A program made the position numbers and the translations under genes. The notes under the pieces were generated by a model. It was not told the DNA's origin, did not search any database, and saw only the letters and a program-made list of their open reading frames with translations. 64,000 nt of DNA from Lachnospiraceae bacterium UBA3273 (GTDB lineage Bacteria > Bacillota > Clostridia > Lachnospirales > Lachnospiraceae), in contig DEUB01000042.1 in NCBI GenBank assembly GCA_002362385.1, positions 21,416 to 85,415 of the forward strand, written 5' to 3'. Below, piece by piece: positions 26,177 through 34,319 of this stretch (position 1 is its first letter; each line of letters begins with the position of its first letter).

Positions 26177-28078
26177 TTATCTCTCCTGCCGCCTGCTGCG
26201 TTGAATAAATCCCACAAAATCCCCGGCAGGAAGGGGTCTGGAAAAATAATAGCCCTGAACATAATTTATTCCCAGATCTTTCATCGTATCGTACTGCTCT
26301 TTGGTTTCGATTCCTTCCGCCACGATCTTTAAACGCATTCCATGGATCATATGCATCGCCGCGTCCATGACATATTTTGCCTTACCGTTTTCAAAATAAG
26401 CAGAGATCATGCTTCGGTCAAATTTTACAATGTTAACGGGCATTTCCACAATATAATTTAAATTAGACTGCCCTGTCCCGAAATCATCCAGGGAAAATGT
26501 GATCCCGTAATCCATAAGCTTTCTGATGTTCTCCAAAAAAATTTTCTTGGAGCTGACAGAAGCAGACTCGGTAATTTCCAGATTTACCCAGGAGGGATCG
26601 ATTTCATATTGTTCCATGATCCTGATAAAACTCTCAGCCAGATGCTCGTAGGTACACTGTACGGCAGAAAGATTAACCTCTATATAATGCAGTCCAAGCT
26701 GTTTGGGATGATTTTCCTGTAAAAAACCGCACACCTTTTCAAATACGATCTCTCCCAGCCGGATGATCATCCCGTTCTTTTCGGCCACATTGATAAAAGT
26801 ATTTGGCAGCACGATCTGATCTGACGCATCTTTAATCCTCATCAAAGCTTCTGCTGAAGTAAAACGCTGTTCCCCGGTGGCAAAAATCGGCTGATAATAA
26901 ACCTCCACCCTGTCATTGTCTATTGCATTTACCAACAGCTGTTCCGTCTTCCTTTCATCGTACATGCGCCCTGCAAGAGTCTTATCAAGAACCACTGTAT
27001 TATCCTCCGCAAAGTCCCTGCTGTTCTGCCTCGCATATCTTAAAAGATATGAAATATCCTCCGGTTTATTTACCACATAAGCATCCGGCAGAAACATCCA
27101 GGAAGGATTCACAAAAATATCTCCTTCTTCTCCCCAGCCGAATTCAAACCGGTTCTTTAACATTTCCCGGCACTTTTCCGCCTTTTCCCTGTCCCGGAAT
27201 AGAATAATGACTTCATCCTCTGCATTTTTAAAAGCATAAGTCTCCGGAATACTAAGAATAAAAATGATAACCTCCATCTTGACCTGCTGTTCCACTTCCG
27301 CAGTCATATTGCTGACACGGGAACGTGAAAAAATAAGGGACAACAGAGAAAACTCCGCTCTCTTCCCATAAAGCTCGGCCGTATACTGCTGCAGGGTGTT
27401 CTGATTATACAGTCCCGTCTGCCGGTCCAGATTGGTTTCCGGATTTTCCAGCAATAAATAAATGATCATGACCGCAACAGCGCCTACATAACCCACAATA
27501 AGCAGTTCTTTAAACAGAAACTGGATAAACGCCGCTGACATCCAGAGGGCGATCCAGATATGTACCGCTTCCCGCCTTCTGGGATTCATCTCCTTTTTGT
27601 GCCGTTCCATCAAAACCACTGTCGCCGCAAAAAAGAACAGTGTAAAAGCATAAGTAGCAAGGGCGCTAGGGCCTGAAGTATACATGACATCTTCATTTAG
27701 ACAGGTTTTATCAATCGGCAGAATAAATATCAGCACAATGCCGGCTGCCGCCACAATGCAGTAAGCTCCGGTTACTTTCCGATAGCGGGAGCTTTCTTTA
27801 TAAATGTCCACACAGACATACAGCACACCGCTCAATGCTACCAGCACCAGAGTGGAAATATATAGTTTACATGAGAAATCAACCAGCCAGAGCGGCAGGC
27901 TGTCCATATGGGTAAGAGCTGCCAGAGAAAGAATATCCGTAACCAGCCCTGTCATGATAATACAAAACATTCTCAAAAATACTTTTTCTGTATTCAGTCG
28001 GATTTTTTTCTGTCGGCCGTAAAAGTACAAAATAACCAGCATCAGAACAATCCCGCAGCATTGTACTTTAATATTCAT
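26177..28078 (-). CDS. Membrane EAL-domain cyclic-di-GMP phosphodiesterase
   Basis: A 633-residue protein. About seven membrane helices occupy residues 1-210, a degenerate GGDEF domain (about 215-360; TGLYNQNTL is present but the catalytic loop reads AEDEV) follows, and an EAL domain (about 375-633) carries EALMR (410-414), EVNLS, EITES, DDFGTG, VKFD, AEGIET and QGYYFSRP. All metal and catalytic residues appear intact, so it should hydrolyse cyclic-di-GMP; the dead GGDEF may bind GTP as an activator. It is monocistronic, divergent from the NSS transporter. Confidence 0.9.
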   Translation of the reverse strand: MNIKVQCCGIVLMLVILYFYGRQKKIRLNTEKVFLRMFCIIMTGLVTDILSLAALTHMDSLPLWLVDFSCKLYISTLVLVALSGVLYVCVDIYKESSRYRKVTGAYCIVAAAGIVLIFILPIDKTCLNEDVMYTSGPSALATYAFTLFFFAATVVLMERHKKEMNPRRREAVHIWIALWMSAAFIQFLFKELLIVGYVGAVAVMIIYLLLENPETNLDRQTGLYNQNTLQQYTAELYGKRAEFSLLSLIFSRSRVSNMTAEVEQQVKMEVIIFILSIPETYAFKNAEDEVIILFRDREKAEKCREMLKNRFEFGWGEEGDIFVNPSWMFLPDAYVVNKPEDISYLLRYARQNSRDFAEDNTVVLDKTLAGRMYDERKTEQLLVNAIDNDRVEVYYQPIFATGEQRFTSAEALMRIKDASDQIVLPNTFINVAEKNGMIIRLGEIVFEKVCGFLQENHPKQLGLHYIEVNLSAVQCTYEHLAESFIRIMEQYEIDPSWVNLEITESASVSSKKIFLENIRKLMDYGITFSLDDFGTGQSNLNYIVEMPVNIVKFDRSMISAYFENGKAKYVMDAAMHMIHGMRLKIVAEGIETKEQYDTMKDLGINYVQGYYFSRPLPAGDFVGFIQRSRRQER

Positions 28079-28312
28079 TGTTGCTCCCTCTTAATTCTGA
28101 TTTTGCCAAATTACCTCTTCCCGATTGGCACAGACAGAATATGCCGCATTGAAGGACTGGTAATTTATAGGTGTTATTTTACTATAGAAATCCCTGCAAA
28201 ACAAGGCAATTTGCCCTCTTTTGATTTTTTGCCTTGTATTTTTGGTCACGTCATGGCATAATTACATTCATATACGAAAAAGAGACATATGTAATGTAGA
28301 AAGGACGTAAAA

Positions 28313-29668
28313 ATGGAAAAAAAGAGAGGTGCATTTTCCAATAAGCTGGGGTTCGTTCTTGCGGCTGCCGGCTCTGCAGTAGGCTTGGGAAATCTTTGGA
28401 GGTTCCCCTATCTGGCCGCAAAATACGGAGGCGGTATTTTTATACTGATCTATCTGATCCTCGCCGTTACCCTTGGCTTTACTCTGATGATCACAGAGAT
28501 TGCCCTTGGAAGAAACACAAGATTGAGCGCTGTAGGCGCCTTCAAAAAACTGGATAAACGTTTTGGCTTTGTGGGCTATCTTGCCTGTGCGGTCCCGTTT
28601 ATCATTACTCCCTACTATTGCGTCATAGGCGGCTGGGTCATCAAATATCTGATAACCTTTATCAGCGGAAACGTGACTGCCGCTGCAGGCGATGAATATT
28701 TTACCGGATTCATTACGGAACCCGTACAGCCGGTAGTCTGGTTTGCGGTTTTTGTTCTCCTTACCTCTCTGGTAGTTATTATCGGCGTGGAAAAGGGAAT
28801 TGAAAAGGCCAGCTGCATCCTTATGCCTATTTTGGTCATCCTGACCATCGGTATTGCCGTATTTTGCATTACCCGGCCCGGGGCATTGGAAGGCGTAAAA
28901 TATTATCTGCTTCCTGACCTTAATCATTTTTCTCCCACAACGGTTTTGGCGGCAATGGGGCAGTTATTCTACTCTATGTCCCTGGCTATGGGAATTATGA
29001 TCACTTACGGTTCCTATATGAAAAAAGATGTCAGTCTGGAAAAATCCGTACGCCAGATCGAGATATTTGACACGGCAATCGCTTTTTTTGCCGGTCTGAT
29101 GATCGTACCTTCCGTATTCGTTTTCTCCGGCGGAAACGAAGAAGCGCTGAGCAAGGGACCATCCTTAATGTTCATTACCCTTCCCAAGGTATTTGACAGC
29201 ATGAAGCTGGGCGGTTTTATCGGAGCGGTATTTTTTATCCTGGTTCTGTTCGCTGCGCTGACCTCCGCCATTTCATTAATGGAAACCAACGTATCTATTT
29301 TGGATGACAAGCTGAAATGGGGCCGTAAGAAGACAACGATCATCGTAACCGTCTACGTTCTGATCGTAGGCGCAATCGTATCCTTAGGCTTTGGCGTCTT
29401 AGATTTTATCCAGATTATCGGAATGGGACTTTTGGATTTCTTTGATTTCCTCAGCAACAGCGTGCTCATGCCTATTGTAGCGATACTGACCTGCATCAGC
29501 ATCGGATATTTTATTAAACCTCAGGTCATTTATGATGAGATAGAAACAAACGGTCCTTTTAAGATGAAAAAATTTTATACCGTTATGTTGAAATGGATCG
29601 CCCCCATCTGTCTGGTTTTAATATTAGCCTTTGCTATTTCAGAAGCCATGGGATGGATCAAAGTATGA
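28313..29668 (+). CDS. Sodium-dependent transporter, NSS/SNF family
   Basis: A 451-residue protein with 11-12 membrane helices and the family signature: LAAAGSAVGLGNLWRFPY (about 15-32), with GGGIFILIYL after it, and ITEIALGRNTR. NSS symporters (LeuT fold) take up amino acids with sodium. The substrate cannot be set from sequence. ATG at 28313 follows AGAAAGGACGTAAAA. A strong terminator lies directly after the gene. Confidence 0.92.
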   Translation: MEKKRGAFSNKLGFVLAAAGSAVGLGNLWRFPYLAAKYGGGIFILIYLILAVTLGFTLMITEIALGRNTRLSAVGAFKKLDKRFGFVGYLACAVPFIITPYYCVIGGWVIKYLITFISGNVTAAAGDEYFTGFITEPVQPVVWFAVFVLLTSLVVIIGVEKGIEKASCILMPILVILTIGIAVFCITRPGALEGVKYYLLPDLNHFSPTTVLAAMGQLFYSMSLAMGIMITYGSYMKKDVSLEKSVRQIEIFDTAIAFFAGLMIVPSVFVFSGGNEEALSKGPSLMFITLPKVFDSMKLGGFIGAVFFILVLFAALTSAISLMETNVSILDDKLKWGRKKTTIIVTVYVLIVGAIVSLGFGVLDFIQIIGMGLLDFFDFLSNSVLMPIVAILTCISIGYFIKPQVIYDEIETNGPFKMKKFYTVMLKWIAPICLVLILAFAISEAMGWIKV

Positions 29669-29675
29669 TTCAGAA

Positions 29676-29720
29676 TCTCCCCAAAAGGATAGTTTTCCTT
29701 TTTGGGGAGATTTTCTTTTT
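29676..29720 (+). terminator. Rho-independent terminator of NSS transporter
   Basis: TCTCCCCAAAAGGA (29676-29689) pairs with TCCTTTTTGGGGAGA (29696-29710), followed by TTTTCTTTTT. It lies 8 bases after the transporter stop. Confidence 0.88.
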
Positions 29721-29743
29721 TATGACGCTTTCTTTATTTTCAT

Positions 29744-30124
29744 TCATTTTGGCTTCCGTTTTTTATTCTTAGGGGCACCCTTGTTTCCGATACACAGATC
29801 GTAGCTTTCCCCTATCATCCTGTGGATCTCCTCATCGGGAATCGTACCGTCCAAAATAATGGAATTCCAGTGTTCTTTATTCATGTGGTAGGCGGGAAGC
29901 ACGGATCCATAAGTGCTTCTCCAAAAATCCCTCCATTCCGGGTCGCATTTCACATTGACCCAGATATGCTCATTTCTTTCATAGATCCATGCAAAAATAC
30001 GTTTATTGGACTTTATGCGCATACACGTCCAGTTTGCATCATGGAAAGGATAATCCTCATAGGTATCCTTAAATTTCATGCAGAAATCAACTGCCTGTTT
30101 TCTTGTAGTCATTGAAAACGCCAT
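29744..30124 (-). CDS. MmcQ/YjbR-family DNA-binding-fold protein
   Basis: A 126-residue protein with the YjbR fold: TRKQAVDFCMKFKDTYEDYP, ANWTCMRI, WVNVKCDPEW, and HMNKEHWNSIILDGTIPD. Members have a double-wing fold and are often called MmcQ/YjbR DNA-binding proteins, though the function is unproven. The ATG at 30124 has GGAG eight bases upstream. A basic tail (KNKKRKPK) closes the protein. It is followed on the other strand by the NSS terminator. Confidence 0.85.
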   Translation of the reverse strand: MAFSMTTRKQAVDFCMKFKDTYEDYPFHDANWTCMRIKSNKRIFAWIYERNEHIWVNVKCDPEWRDFWRSTYGSVLPAYHMNKEHWNSIILDGTIPDEEIHRMIGESYDLCIGNKGAPKNKKRKPK

Positions 30125-30156
30125 ATTTCCTGCTCCTTTGCTCTTTTCAAAATTTT

Positions 30157-30750
30157 CTATTCTCCTTTAACAGAGGCAAATGGGCTGCCCTTTATAACAT
30201 ATCTCCACAAAAAATCCTTTGCCTCTTCTGCATAATCCACATTGATCCGTTTAGTCTTAAGAATATCCTCCGGCGCAACCGGCTCTGCATCCTCCAGATA
30301 CAGAATATCCCCGCACAGATCCATTCCGTACTGATCCTTAGTAATCCCCATTGCCTGACAAAGCTTTCCCGGACCGCTGCAGAGATTGCGGAGCTTATCC
30401 GTGCCTCTCCTTTTTTTCATCAGCTCTATACCCTCTACAGGCTCTATGGCGCGCAAAAGCACAGACTCCGGCTCTTTACTGCGCCCGGTCACAATATTCA
30501 TGCAGTAATACATGCCATATATGAAATAAACGTATGCATAGCCGCCTTCCCCAAACTGTATTTTCGTCCTCTCAGTGCACAAGTTGGGATAGGAGTGGGC
30601 CGCTTTATCTATGGCTCCGTTATAAGCCTCCAGTTCCACGATCCTTCCCTTGGTAACGCCTTCCTCGGTCCGGTGCACCAGTATTTTTCCCAGCAGTTTT
30701 TCCGACGCCTCTAAAACGCCGCAGGTATAAAAGCTTCTGTCCAGTTTCAT
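30157..30750 (-). CDS. DNA-3-methyladenine glycosylase (AAG/MPG family)
   Basis: A 197-residue base-excision repair enzyme of the MPG fold. IVELEAYNGAIDKAAHSYPN includes the conserved Glu that activates water, and YVYFIYGMYYCMNIVTG is the family core; CSGPGKLCQAMGI follows. It removes alkylated purines from DNA. It lies on the same strand and just upstream of the MmcQ/YjbR gene. Nothing is missing. Confidence 0.92.
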   Translation of the reverse strand: MKLDRSFYTCGVLEASEKLLGKILVHRTEEGVTKGRIVELEAYNGAIDKAAHSYPNLCTERTKIQFGEGGYAYVYFIYGMYYCMNIVTGRSKEPESVLLRAIEPVEGIELMKKRRGTDKLRNLCSGPGKLCQAMGITKDQYGMDLCGDILYLEDAEPVAPEDILKTKRINVDYAEEAKDFLWRYVIKGSPFASVKGE

Positions 30751-30793
30751 TTTTACGTTTCCTCATTTATTATATCGGCCTTTTACAAGCCTT

Positions 30794-31339
30794 TTAATCC
30801 CGGGGAACATCATCTACCGTATAATAGATTGAAAAATCCCCTTCTCCGTCGGCCCATTGGGTAAACCCGATCTCATCCTTTAAATCTTTTTTCAATATGA
30901 TCATACTGTTTATGCCCACGCTTTTGCTTACCTCATGGGGATGTTCTTTTTCAAATTCCGGATCATGGGACGTATATCCGAGGCTTATACAATACACATC
31001 TTCATCAGTAGTCACGATAAACTCCTTTTCATAAAAAGATGTGATCATGCCCTTTTCTACGCCTCCGCTGCATTGATATTCCTCAGATCTCCCTTCATAA
31101 AATTCCATCAGTTCATCGATCCATTCATCCAGATCTTCAACATGCTCCACCGTATTATCGGACATAAGGCCCTTTAAAGCATTCGCATCCTCTTCATCAA
31201 GCGCTGCCAGTACCTTTTCGAACATCTCCTCACAATCATTTTTATAGCGTTCATCGTCCCGCCTGGGATCAGTATTTTTGCATCCGCAAAGACAAACGCA
31301 CAGAACAACGATCCCTAATACGATCTTTACACTTTTCAT
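30794..31339 (-). CDS. DUF5104-type lipoprotein
   Basis: From ATG at 31339 (AAGGATGG nine bases upstream) the product is 181 residues; an ATG at 31360 is also in frame. The signal peptide KSVKIVLGIVVLCVC ends in the lipobox LCGC. The mature part contains helical and beta segments with LDEEDANALKGLMSDNT and DLDEWIDELMEFYEG, characteristic of DUF5104 lipoproteins of Clostridia. It is probably anchored outside the membrane. The function is unknown. The stop of yaiI abuts it, so the two are likely one transcript. Confidence 0.8.
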   Translation of the reverse strand: MKSVKIVLGIVVLCVCLCGCKNTDPRRDDERYKNDCEEMFEKVLAALDEEDANALKGLMSDNTVEHVEDLDEWIDELMEFYEGRSEEYQCSGGVEKGMITSFYEKEFIVTTDEDVYCISLGYTSHDPEFEKEHPHEVSKSVGINSMIILKKDLKDEIGFTQWADGEGDFSIYYTVDDVPRD

Positions 31340-31360
31340 AAGCTTTCCATCCTTATTCAT

Positions 31361-31834
31361 TCAACAATTCGATTTTGACTGATTATTAATTTCTCTTAAC
31401 TCTTCCACCAATCTCCTCAAGGCCCCTTCAAATGCCAGATCATCCTCCCTGCTCCGTTTGGACGGCCCTTTTAAATGGTTTTTAGCGGATGCACGCCTTG
31501 CTTTTTTGGATAAATGCCGTTCCATTAAAAGTCTGTCCATATTTTCATCGGTATATCTCCTGCCGGACTGGTGTATGGCGTAAGCTCCTTTCCCAAGGGC
31601 CATGGCAGCGACTCCATAGTCCTGGGTTACCACAATGTCCCCTTTTTTACAAAGGTTTATCAACGCAAAATCCACCGCATCTGCTCCGGCGCCTATGGTC
31701 CTTACCGTGCTGTAATCGGATTGGAGAATATGGTTGGTGTCACACAATAGGATAACGGGGATTTGATACTCCTTGGCTGTCTTTTCTGTTATTTTTACTA
31801 CCGGACAGGCGTCGGCGTCAATGAGAATCTGCAT
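31361..31834 (-). CDS. YaiI/YqxD-family protein (DUF188)
   Basis: A 157-residue protein matching the UPF0178/YaiI family: MQILIDADACPVVKITEKTA, GADAVDFALINLCKKGDIVV, TQDYGVAAMALGKGAYAIHQ, and a C-terminal basic segment. The fold is PIN-like with acidic residues at ends of strands (DADAC, TQDYG). The exact reaction is unproven, probably RNA related. Normal length. Confidence 0.9.
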   Translation of the reverse strand: MQILIDADACPVVKITEKTAKEYQIPVILLCDTNHILQSDYSTVRTIGAGADAVDFALINLCKKGDIVVTQDYGVAAMALGKGAYAIHQSGRRYTDENMDRLLMERHLSKKARRASAKNHLKGPSKRSREDDLAFEGALRRLVEELREINNQSKSNC

Positions 31835-31861
31835 TTAAAAACCTGCTTTCTTTAAAAAATA

Positions 31862-31877
31862 GCGGAGTTTCCTCCGC
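31862..31877 (-). terminator. Terminator after the 41-residue gene
   Basis: GCGGAG (31862-31867), loop TTTC, CTCCGC (31872-31877). On the minus strand the stem follows the small gene's stop by a few bases and is trailed by TATTTTTT. It isolates the small gene from yaiI. Confidence 0.75.
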
Positions 31878-31883
31878 CATTTT

Positions 31884-32009
31884 TTAATGTTTTGTTGCTT
31901 TATGCACAGCTAATGTTTTACCTGCTTTGCTCTTAGCACTTTTACTTGATGTGTTAGAAGCAAGGGTTCTACCTGCTTTACCAACTCTGCCACCATGATG
32001 TATTGCCAT
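31884..32009 (-). CDS. 41-residue basic small protein
   Basis: The protein reads MAIHHGGRVGKAGRTLAS, then a Ser/Lys-rich middle with SAKSKAGKTLAVHKATKH at the end. It has a textbook ribosome site, AAAGGAGGGAAACGGT, just before the ATG at 32009, and a terminator right after the stop. Two similar G-K-A-G-[RK]-T-L-A units (about residues 10-17 and 28-35) suggest an internal repeat. It is strongly positive (about nine Lys/Arg and four His) with no membrane segment, so nucleic-acid binding is possible. It sits next to the XRE-ImmA-PIN cassette but on its own transcript. Confidence 0.7.
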   Translation of the reverse strand: MAIHHGGRVGKAGRTLASNTSSKSAKSKAGKTLAVHKATKH

Positions 32010-32046
32010 ACCGTTTCCCTCCTTTGCAATTTATTAACAACTCTTG

Positions 32047-32112
32047 CAAAAGATTATCTTCTCTGTTATATTTAAATTGCTTATTTTTTAAATGTTGAAA
32101 GATAATCTTTTG
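32047..32112. repeat. 14 bp inverted repeat pair
   Basis: CAAAAGATTATCTT (32047-32060) and AAGATAATCTTTTG (32099-32112) are exact inverted copies with 38 bases between. They lie upstream of the 41-residue gene and downstream of the PIN gene. They could be a regulatory hairpin or the scar of an insertion. There is no transposase nearby. Confidence 0.55.
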
Positions 32113-32117
32113 ACATC

Positions 32118-32142
32118 AGAACCAGATATCTTATCTGGTTCT
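32118..32142 (-). terminator. Stem-loop after PIN gene
   Basis: AGAACCAGATA (32118-32128), loop TCT, TATCTGGTTCT (32132-32142) is a perfect 11 bp stem. It lies 34 bases beyond the PIN gene stop on the minus strand. The T run is poor, so termination strength is uncertain. Confidence 0.55.
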
Positions 32143-32176
32143 ATTTATGTAAAGAATAAATTCTGCTACAACATAT

Positions 32177-32782
32177 TTATACTACTGCTTTTTTGCGTTT
32201 TATATATTCTTCATATGTCCTTTCTGGCAGTCGCAAATCATCTTCATACATCTTATCCCACAGTTTTGATGCTGAATCATGAGTAATAATCTTCAGTTCT
32301 TCTGCTTTTGCTAATACATCTGCCGTAGTCCATAGAACGATTCCATAACTGTCTACATATGCACTGACATCCTTTAAATTGTTACTTGCCAAGCAAGCAG
32401 TCTCCTCTTTTGCATAAAGCACCATGCTTATAGCCGCTGACTCTCCCTGACCCATATTTTTCTTTAATTCTTCATATCTTATTCCCATATCAGAAAAGGG
32501 ATCGATATCTCTAATATATACATTTCCCGCACCATGTACTTTTTCTTTTTTATTATTCAGCCGAATAAGTGGAGTTTGCAAACGCTCCCTTGTTCTAATG
32601 CTATAGCCCAGTTCTTCCATCACGGCTTGTGGAACTACTATATCCATTCCCAATTTTTCAAAAAGTCTTGTCACAATTCCAAATTGACCCCTCCATAAGA
32701 AACTTGACAAAAAATCTGTATCGGAAATTACAATTGCACTTTTATCAGACGTATCATTTACTTCTTTACCCTGGCTAGTCAT
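32177..32782 (-). CDS. PIN-domain-like protein of XRE/ImmA cassette
   Basis: Starting at ATG 32782, which overlaps the ImmA/IrrE gene by 8 bp, the product is 201 residues. A PIN-like fold is suggested by ISDTDFLSSFLW (D21), VMEELGY (E56/E57), GQGESAAISMVLYA (E114) and CLASNNLKDV. The last segment has NN (134-135) where active PIN nucleases carry an acidic residue, so RNase activity may be weak or altered. PIN domains are usually toxin RNases; here the protein is the third gene of a tightly overlapping operon with an XRE regulator and a metallopeptidase. Local sequence is AT-rich, suggesting acquisition. Confidence 0.7.
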   Translation of the reverse strand: MTSQGKEVNDTSDKSAIVISDTDFLSSFLWRGQFGIVTRLFEKLGMDIVVPQAVMEELGYSIRTRERLQTPLIRLNNKKEKVHGAGNVYIRDIDPFSDMGIRYEELKKNMGQGESAAISMVLYAKEETACLASNNLKDVSAYVDSYGIVLWTTADVLAKAEELKIITHDSASKLWDKMYEDDLRLPERTYEEYIKRKKAVV

Positions 32783-33530
32783 ATATAAGCGCCTCCTTAA
32801 CCATTTCGTTCCAGCGCTCATCACAAAATCCTTCAAGAGCAAATTGCTTATAAAGACTATCTGAAATCCGTTCCTCTTTATGTGCCCGCTCAAGGAGCTG
32901 GCTATATTGTCCATATGACTTTTCCATTTCTTCTTCAGGAGATTTCATATATAAGGACATATCTATTCCCGTATCCTTAACATTATCTAAAATATTTGCA
33001 TTTATTAATTCATGATAACGAAGGTCGTTGATTTTCTCTTCCTGATGCAACCTATATACAATCGCCTGAAAACTCATACGAAAAAACTGACTTAACCTTA
33101 CAATATGTTCTAATGTCCACTCTTTCACTCCATATTTTTCAATGAACCATTCTAATGCATCGCAAGGAAGCAAAAAATAAGATGCGAAACGATCTGCCTC
33201 CTTTTCAGAATCCGTTTTACTTCCCTTTTTGCAAATAACTCCTTGTCCTCTACACTCAATTTCCATATGATACAACTCATGCGCAACAGTAAACCGCTGT
33301 CTCCCCAAAGACATCATGGAATTTACGGCAATTATTTTAGAAGCTCCATCAATAATGCACATTCCACTGATATTGTCCGTCATGGGCAATCTGATAAAGG
33401 TATAACGTTCTTGTGCCATCAATAATCCAATCACATCTATCGGTTCTGTACTCCCATAACCATTTATTCTTCTCTGTTTGACAGCTTCCGTCTGTAATTG
33501 CAAATCATCTTTCATTACAATATCACTCAC
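32775..33530 (-). CDS. ImmA/IrrE-family metallo-endopeptidase
   Basis: A 251-residue protein with the zinc protease motif HELYH (84-88) and a downstream Glu in SEKEADRFASYFLLP (about 108-122). Such proteins cleave an XRE repressor encoded next door, as ImmA does with ImmR in ICEBs1, or IrrE with DdrO. The start may be the GTG at 33530, which overlaps the XRE stop by 8 bp, or the ATG at 33515; neither has a strong ribosome site. The C-terminal 100 residues are helical. It overlaps both neighbours by 8 bp. Confidence 0.88.
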   Translation of the reverse strand: MSDIVMKDDLQLQTEAVKQRRINGYGSTEPIDVIGLLMAQERYTFIRLPMTDNISGMCIIDGASKIIAVNSMMSLGRQRFTVAHELYHMEIECRGQGVICKKGSKTDSEKEADRFASYFLLPCDALEWFIEKYGVKEWTLEHIVRLSQFFRMSFQAIVYRLHQEEKINDLRYHELINANILDNVKDTGIDMSLYMKSPEEEMEKSYGQYSQLLERAHKEERISDSLYKQFALEGFCDERWNEMVKEALIYD

Positions 33531-33876
33531 TCTCTAAACTAGCCTTAATCCGTCTCAAATTCAGTGCAATCCTCTGTACCTTTGAAACTACCTCAATATC
33601 ATCCAATGTTAAATCTTTTGCCCGATAAGCTACTGCAAGCGGCTGGTATTCCTGTTCCTCCAAAACTGCATTTACTTCACAGCCAAACAGCCTGCATGCC
33701 TTTTCAAGCGATGCCATTCCAAGGCTTCTTTCTCCAACTTCAAATTTTGCAATCAAAGAGCGGTCTACCTGAAGAAATTGTGCAATCTGCTCTTGAGTAA
33801 AATCATTTTGCCTTCTGATTTCTTTAAAACGCCTTCCGGCATTTACCAGCATTTCATTTCTCTCTTTGTCTGCCAT
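33523..33876 (-). CDS. XRE-family repressor of ImmA/PIN cassette
   Basis: From ATG at 33876 (GGAGG seven bases upstream) the protein is 117 residues. The helix-turn-helix spans about 16-66 (FTQEQIAQFLQVDRSLIAKF). The remaining half is helical, with a hinge that could be the site cut by the ImmA/IrrE peptidase. It should repress its own promoter, where four TTGTCA-type half-sites occur. Confidence 0.87.
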   Translation of the reverse strand: MADKERNEMLVNAGRRFKEIRRQNDFTQEQIAQFLQVDRSLIAKFEVGERSLGMASLEKACRLFGCEVNAVLEEQEYQPLAVAYRAKDLTLDDIEVVSKVQRIALNLRRIKASLESE

Positions 33877-33916
33877 ATGAATTTCCTCCGATTTTCTAAT
33901 CATCTTTTGTTATCTT

Positions 33917-33982
33917 AATATACAACGGAATTGTCACATTGTCAACTGATTTATTTTCATAAAAAGTGACAACTTGAGACAA
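33917..33982 (-). promoter_or_regulatory. Promoter with four inverted TTGTCA half-sites
   Basis: On the minus strand TTGACA (33940-33945) and TATATT (33917-33922) are 17 bp apart. Plus-strand half-sites TTGTCA at 33931-33936 and 33939-33944 face TGACAA at 33967-33972 and GAGACAA at 33976-33982. The paired, facing arrangement is what a dimeric XRE repressor would bind. Confidence 0.7.
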
Positions 33983-34025
33983 TACTTTGTGCTTTTAATA
34001 AATTACGGAAAAATTGTAAAACTGT

Positions 34026-34319
34026 TTATTTTGTAAAATAAGTATTAGCCATCATTGCAAATGCACAAACGCCGCCGATCGCATAAAGGCCGTTTATAAT
34101 CAGGCAGACCTTCATTACGTTATTCTGCACCTTTGCCTTGACATAGGAAAGAAGCGTAAACACGCCGCTAAAGATCATAAATGCAGCGTAGCAGGAGATC
34201 ATGATCTCAGCGACAGGCGATTTAAGCGCCCAATCAAAAGACCTTAAAGGCAAAATAGTCCACGGTACAATAAGCATAAGAGCATTAACAGCAGTTAAAA
34301 TTTTATTTTTCATAAACAT
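34026..34319 (-). CDS. Small membrane protein of lantibiotic-type ABC operon
   Basis: A 97-residue protein with about three hydrophobic helices (KNKILTAVNALMLIVPWTIL and two more). The ATG at 34319 shares a base with the permease stop (TAATG), and the ATG at 34313 is a possible alternative with better ribosome-site spacing. It is the last gene of an ABC operon and may be a minor immunity or assembly factor. The function is not recognised. Confidence 0.72.
   Translation of the reverse strand: MFMKNKILTAVNALMLIVPWTILPLRSFDWALKSPVAEIMISCYAAFMIFSGVFTLLSYVKAKVQNNVMKVCLIINGLYAIGGVCAFAMMANTYFTK

Noticed and set aside
28268..28927. A 219-codon frame opposite the NSS transporter
   Set aside because: It lies antisense to a clear transporter gene, and its composition is that of a shadow frame.
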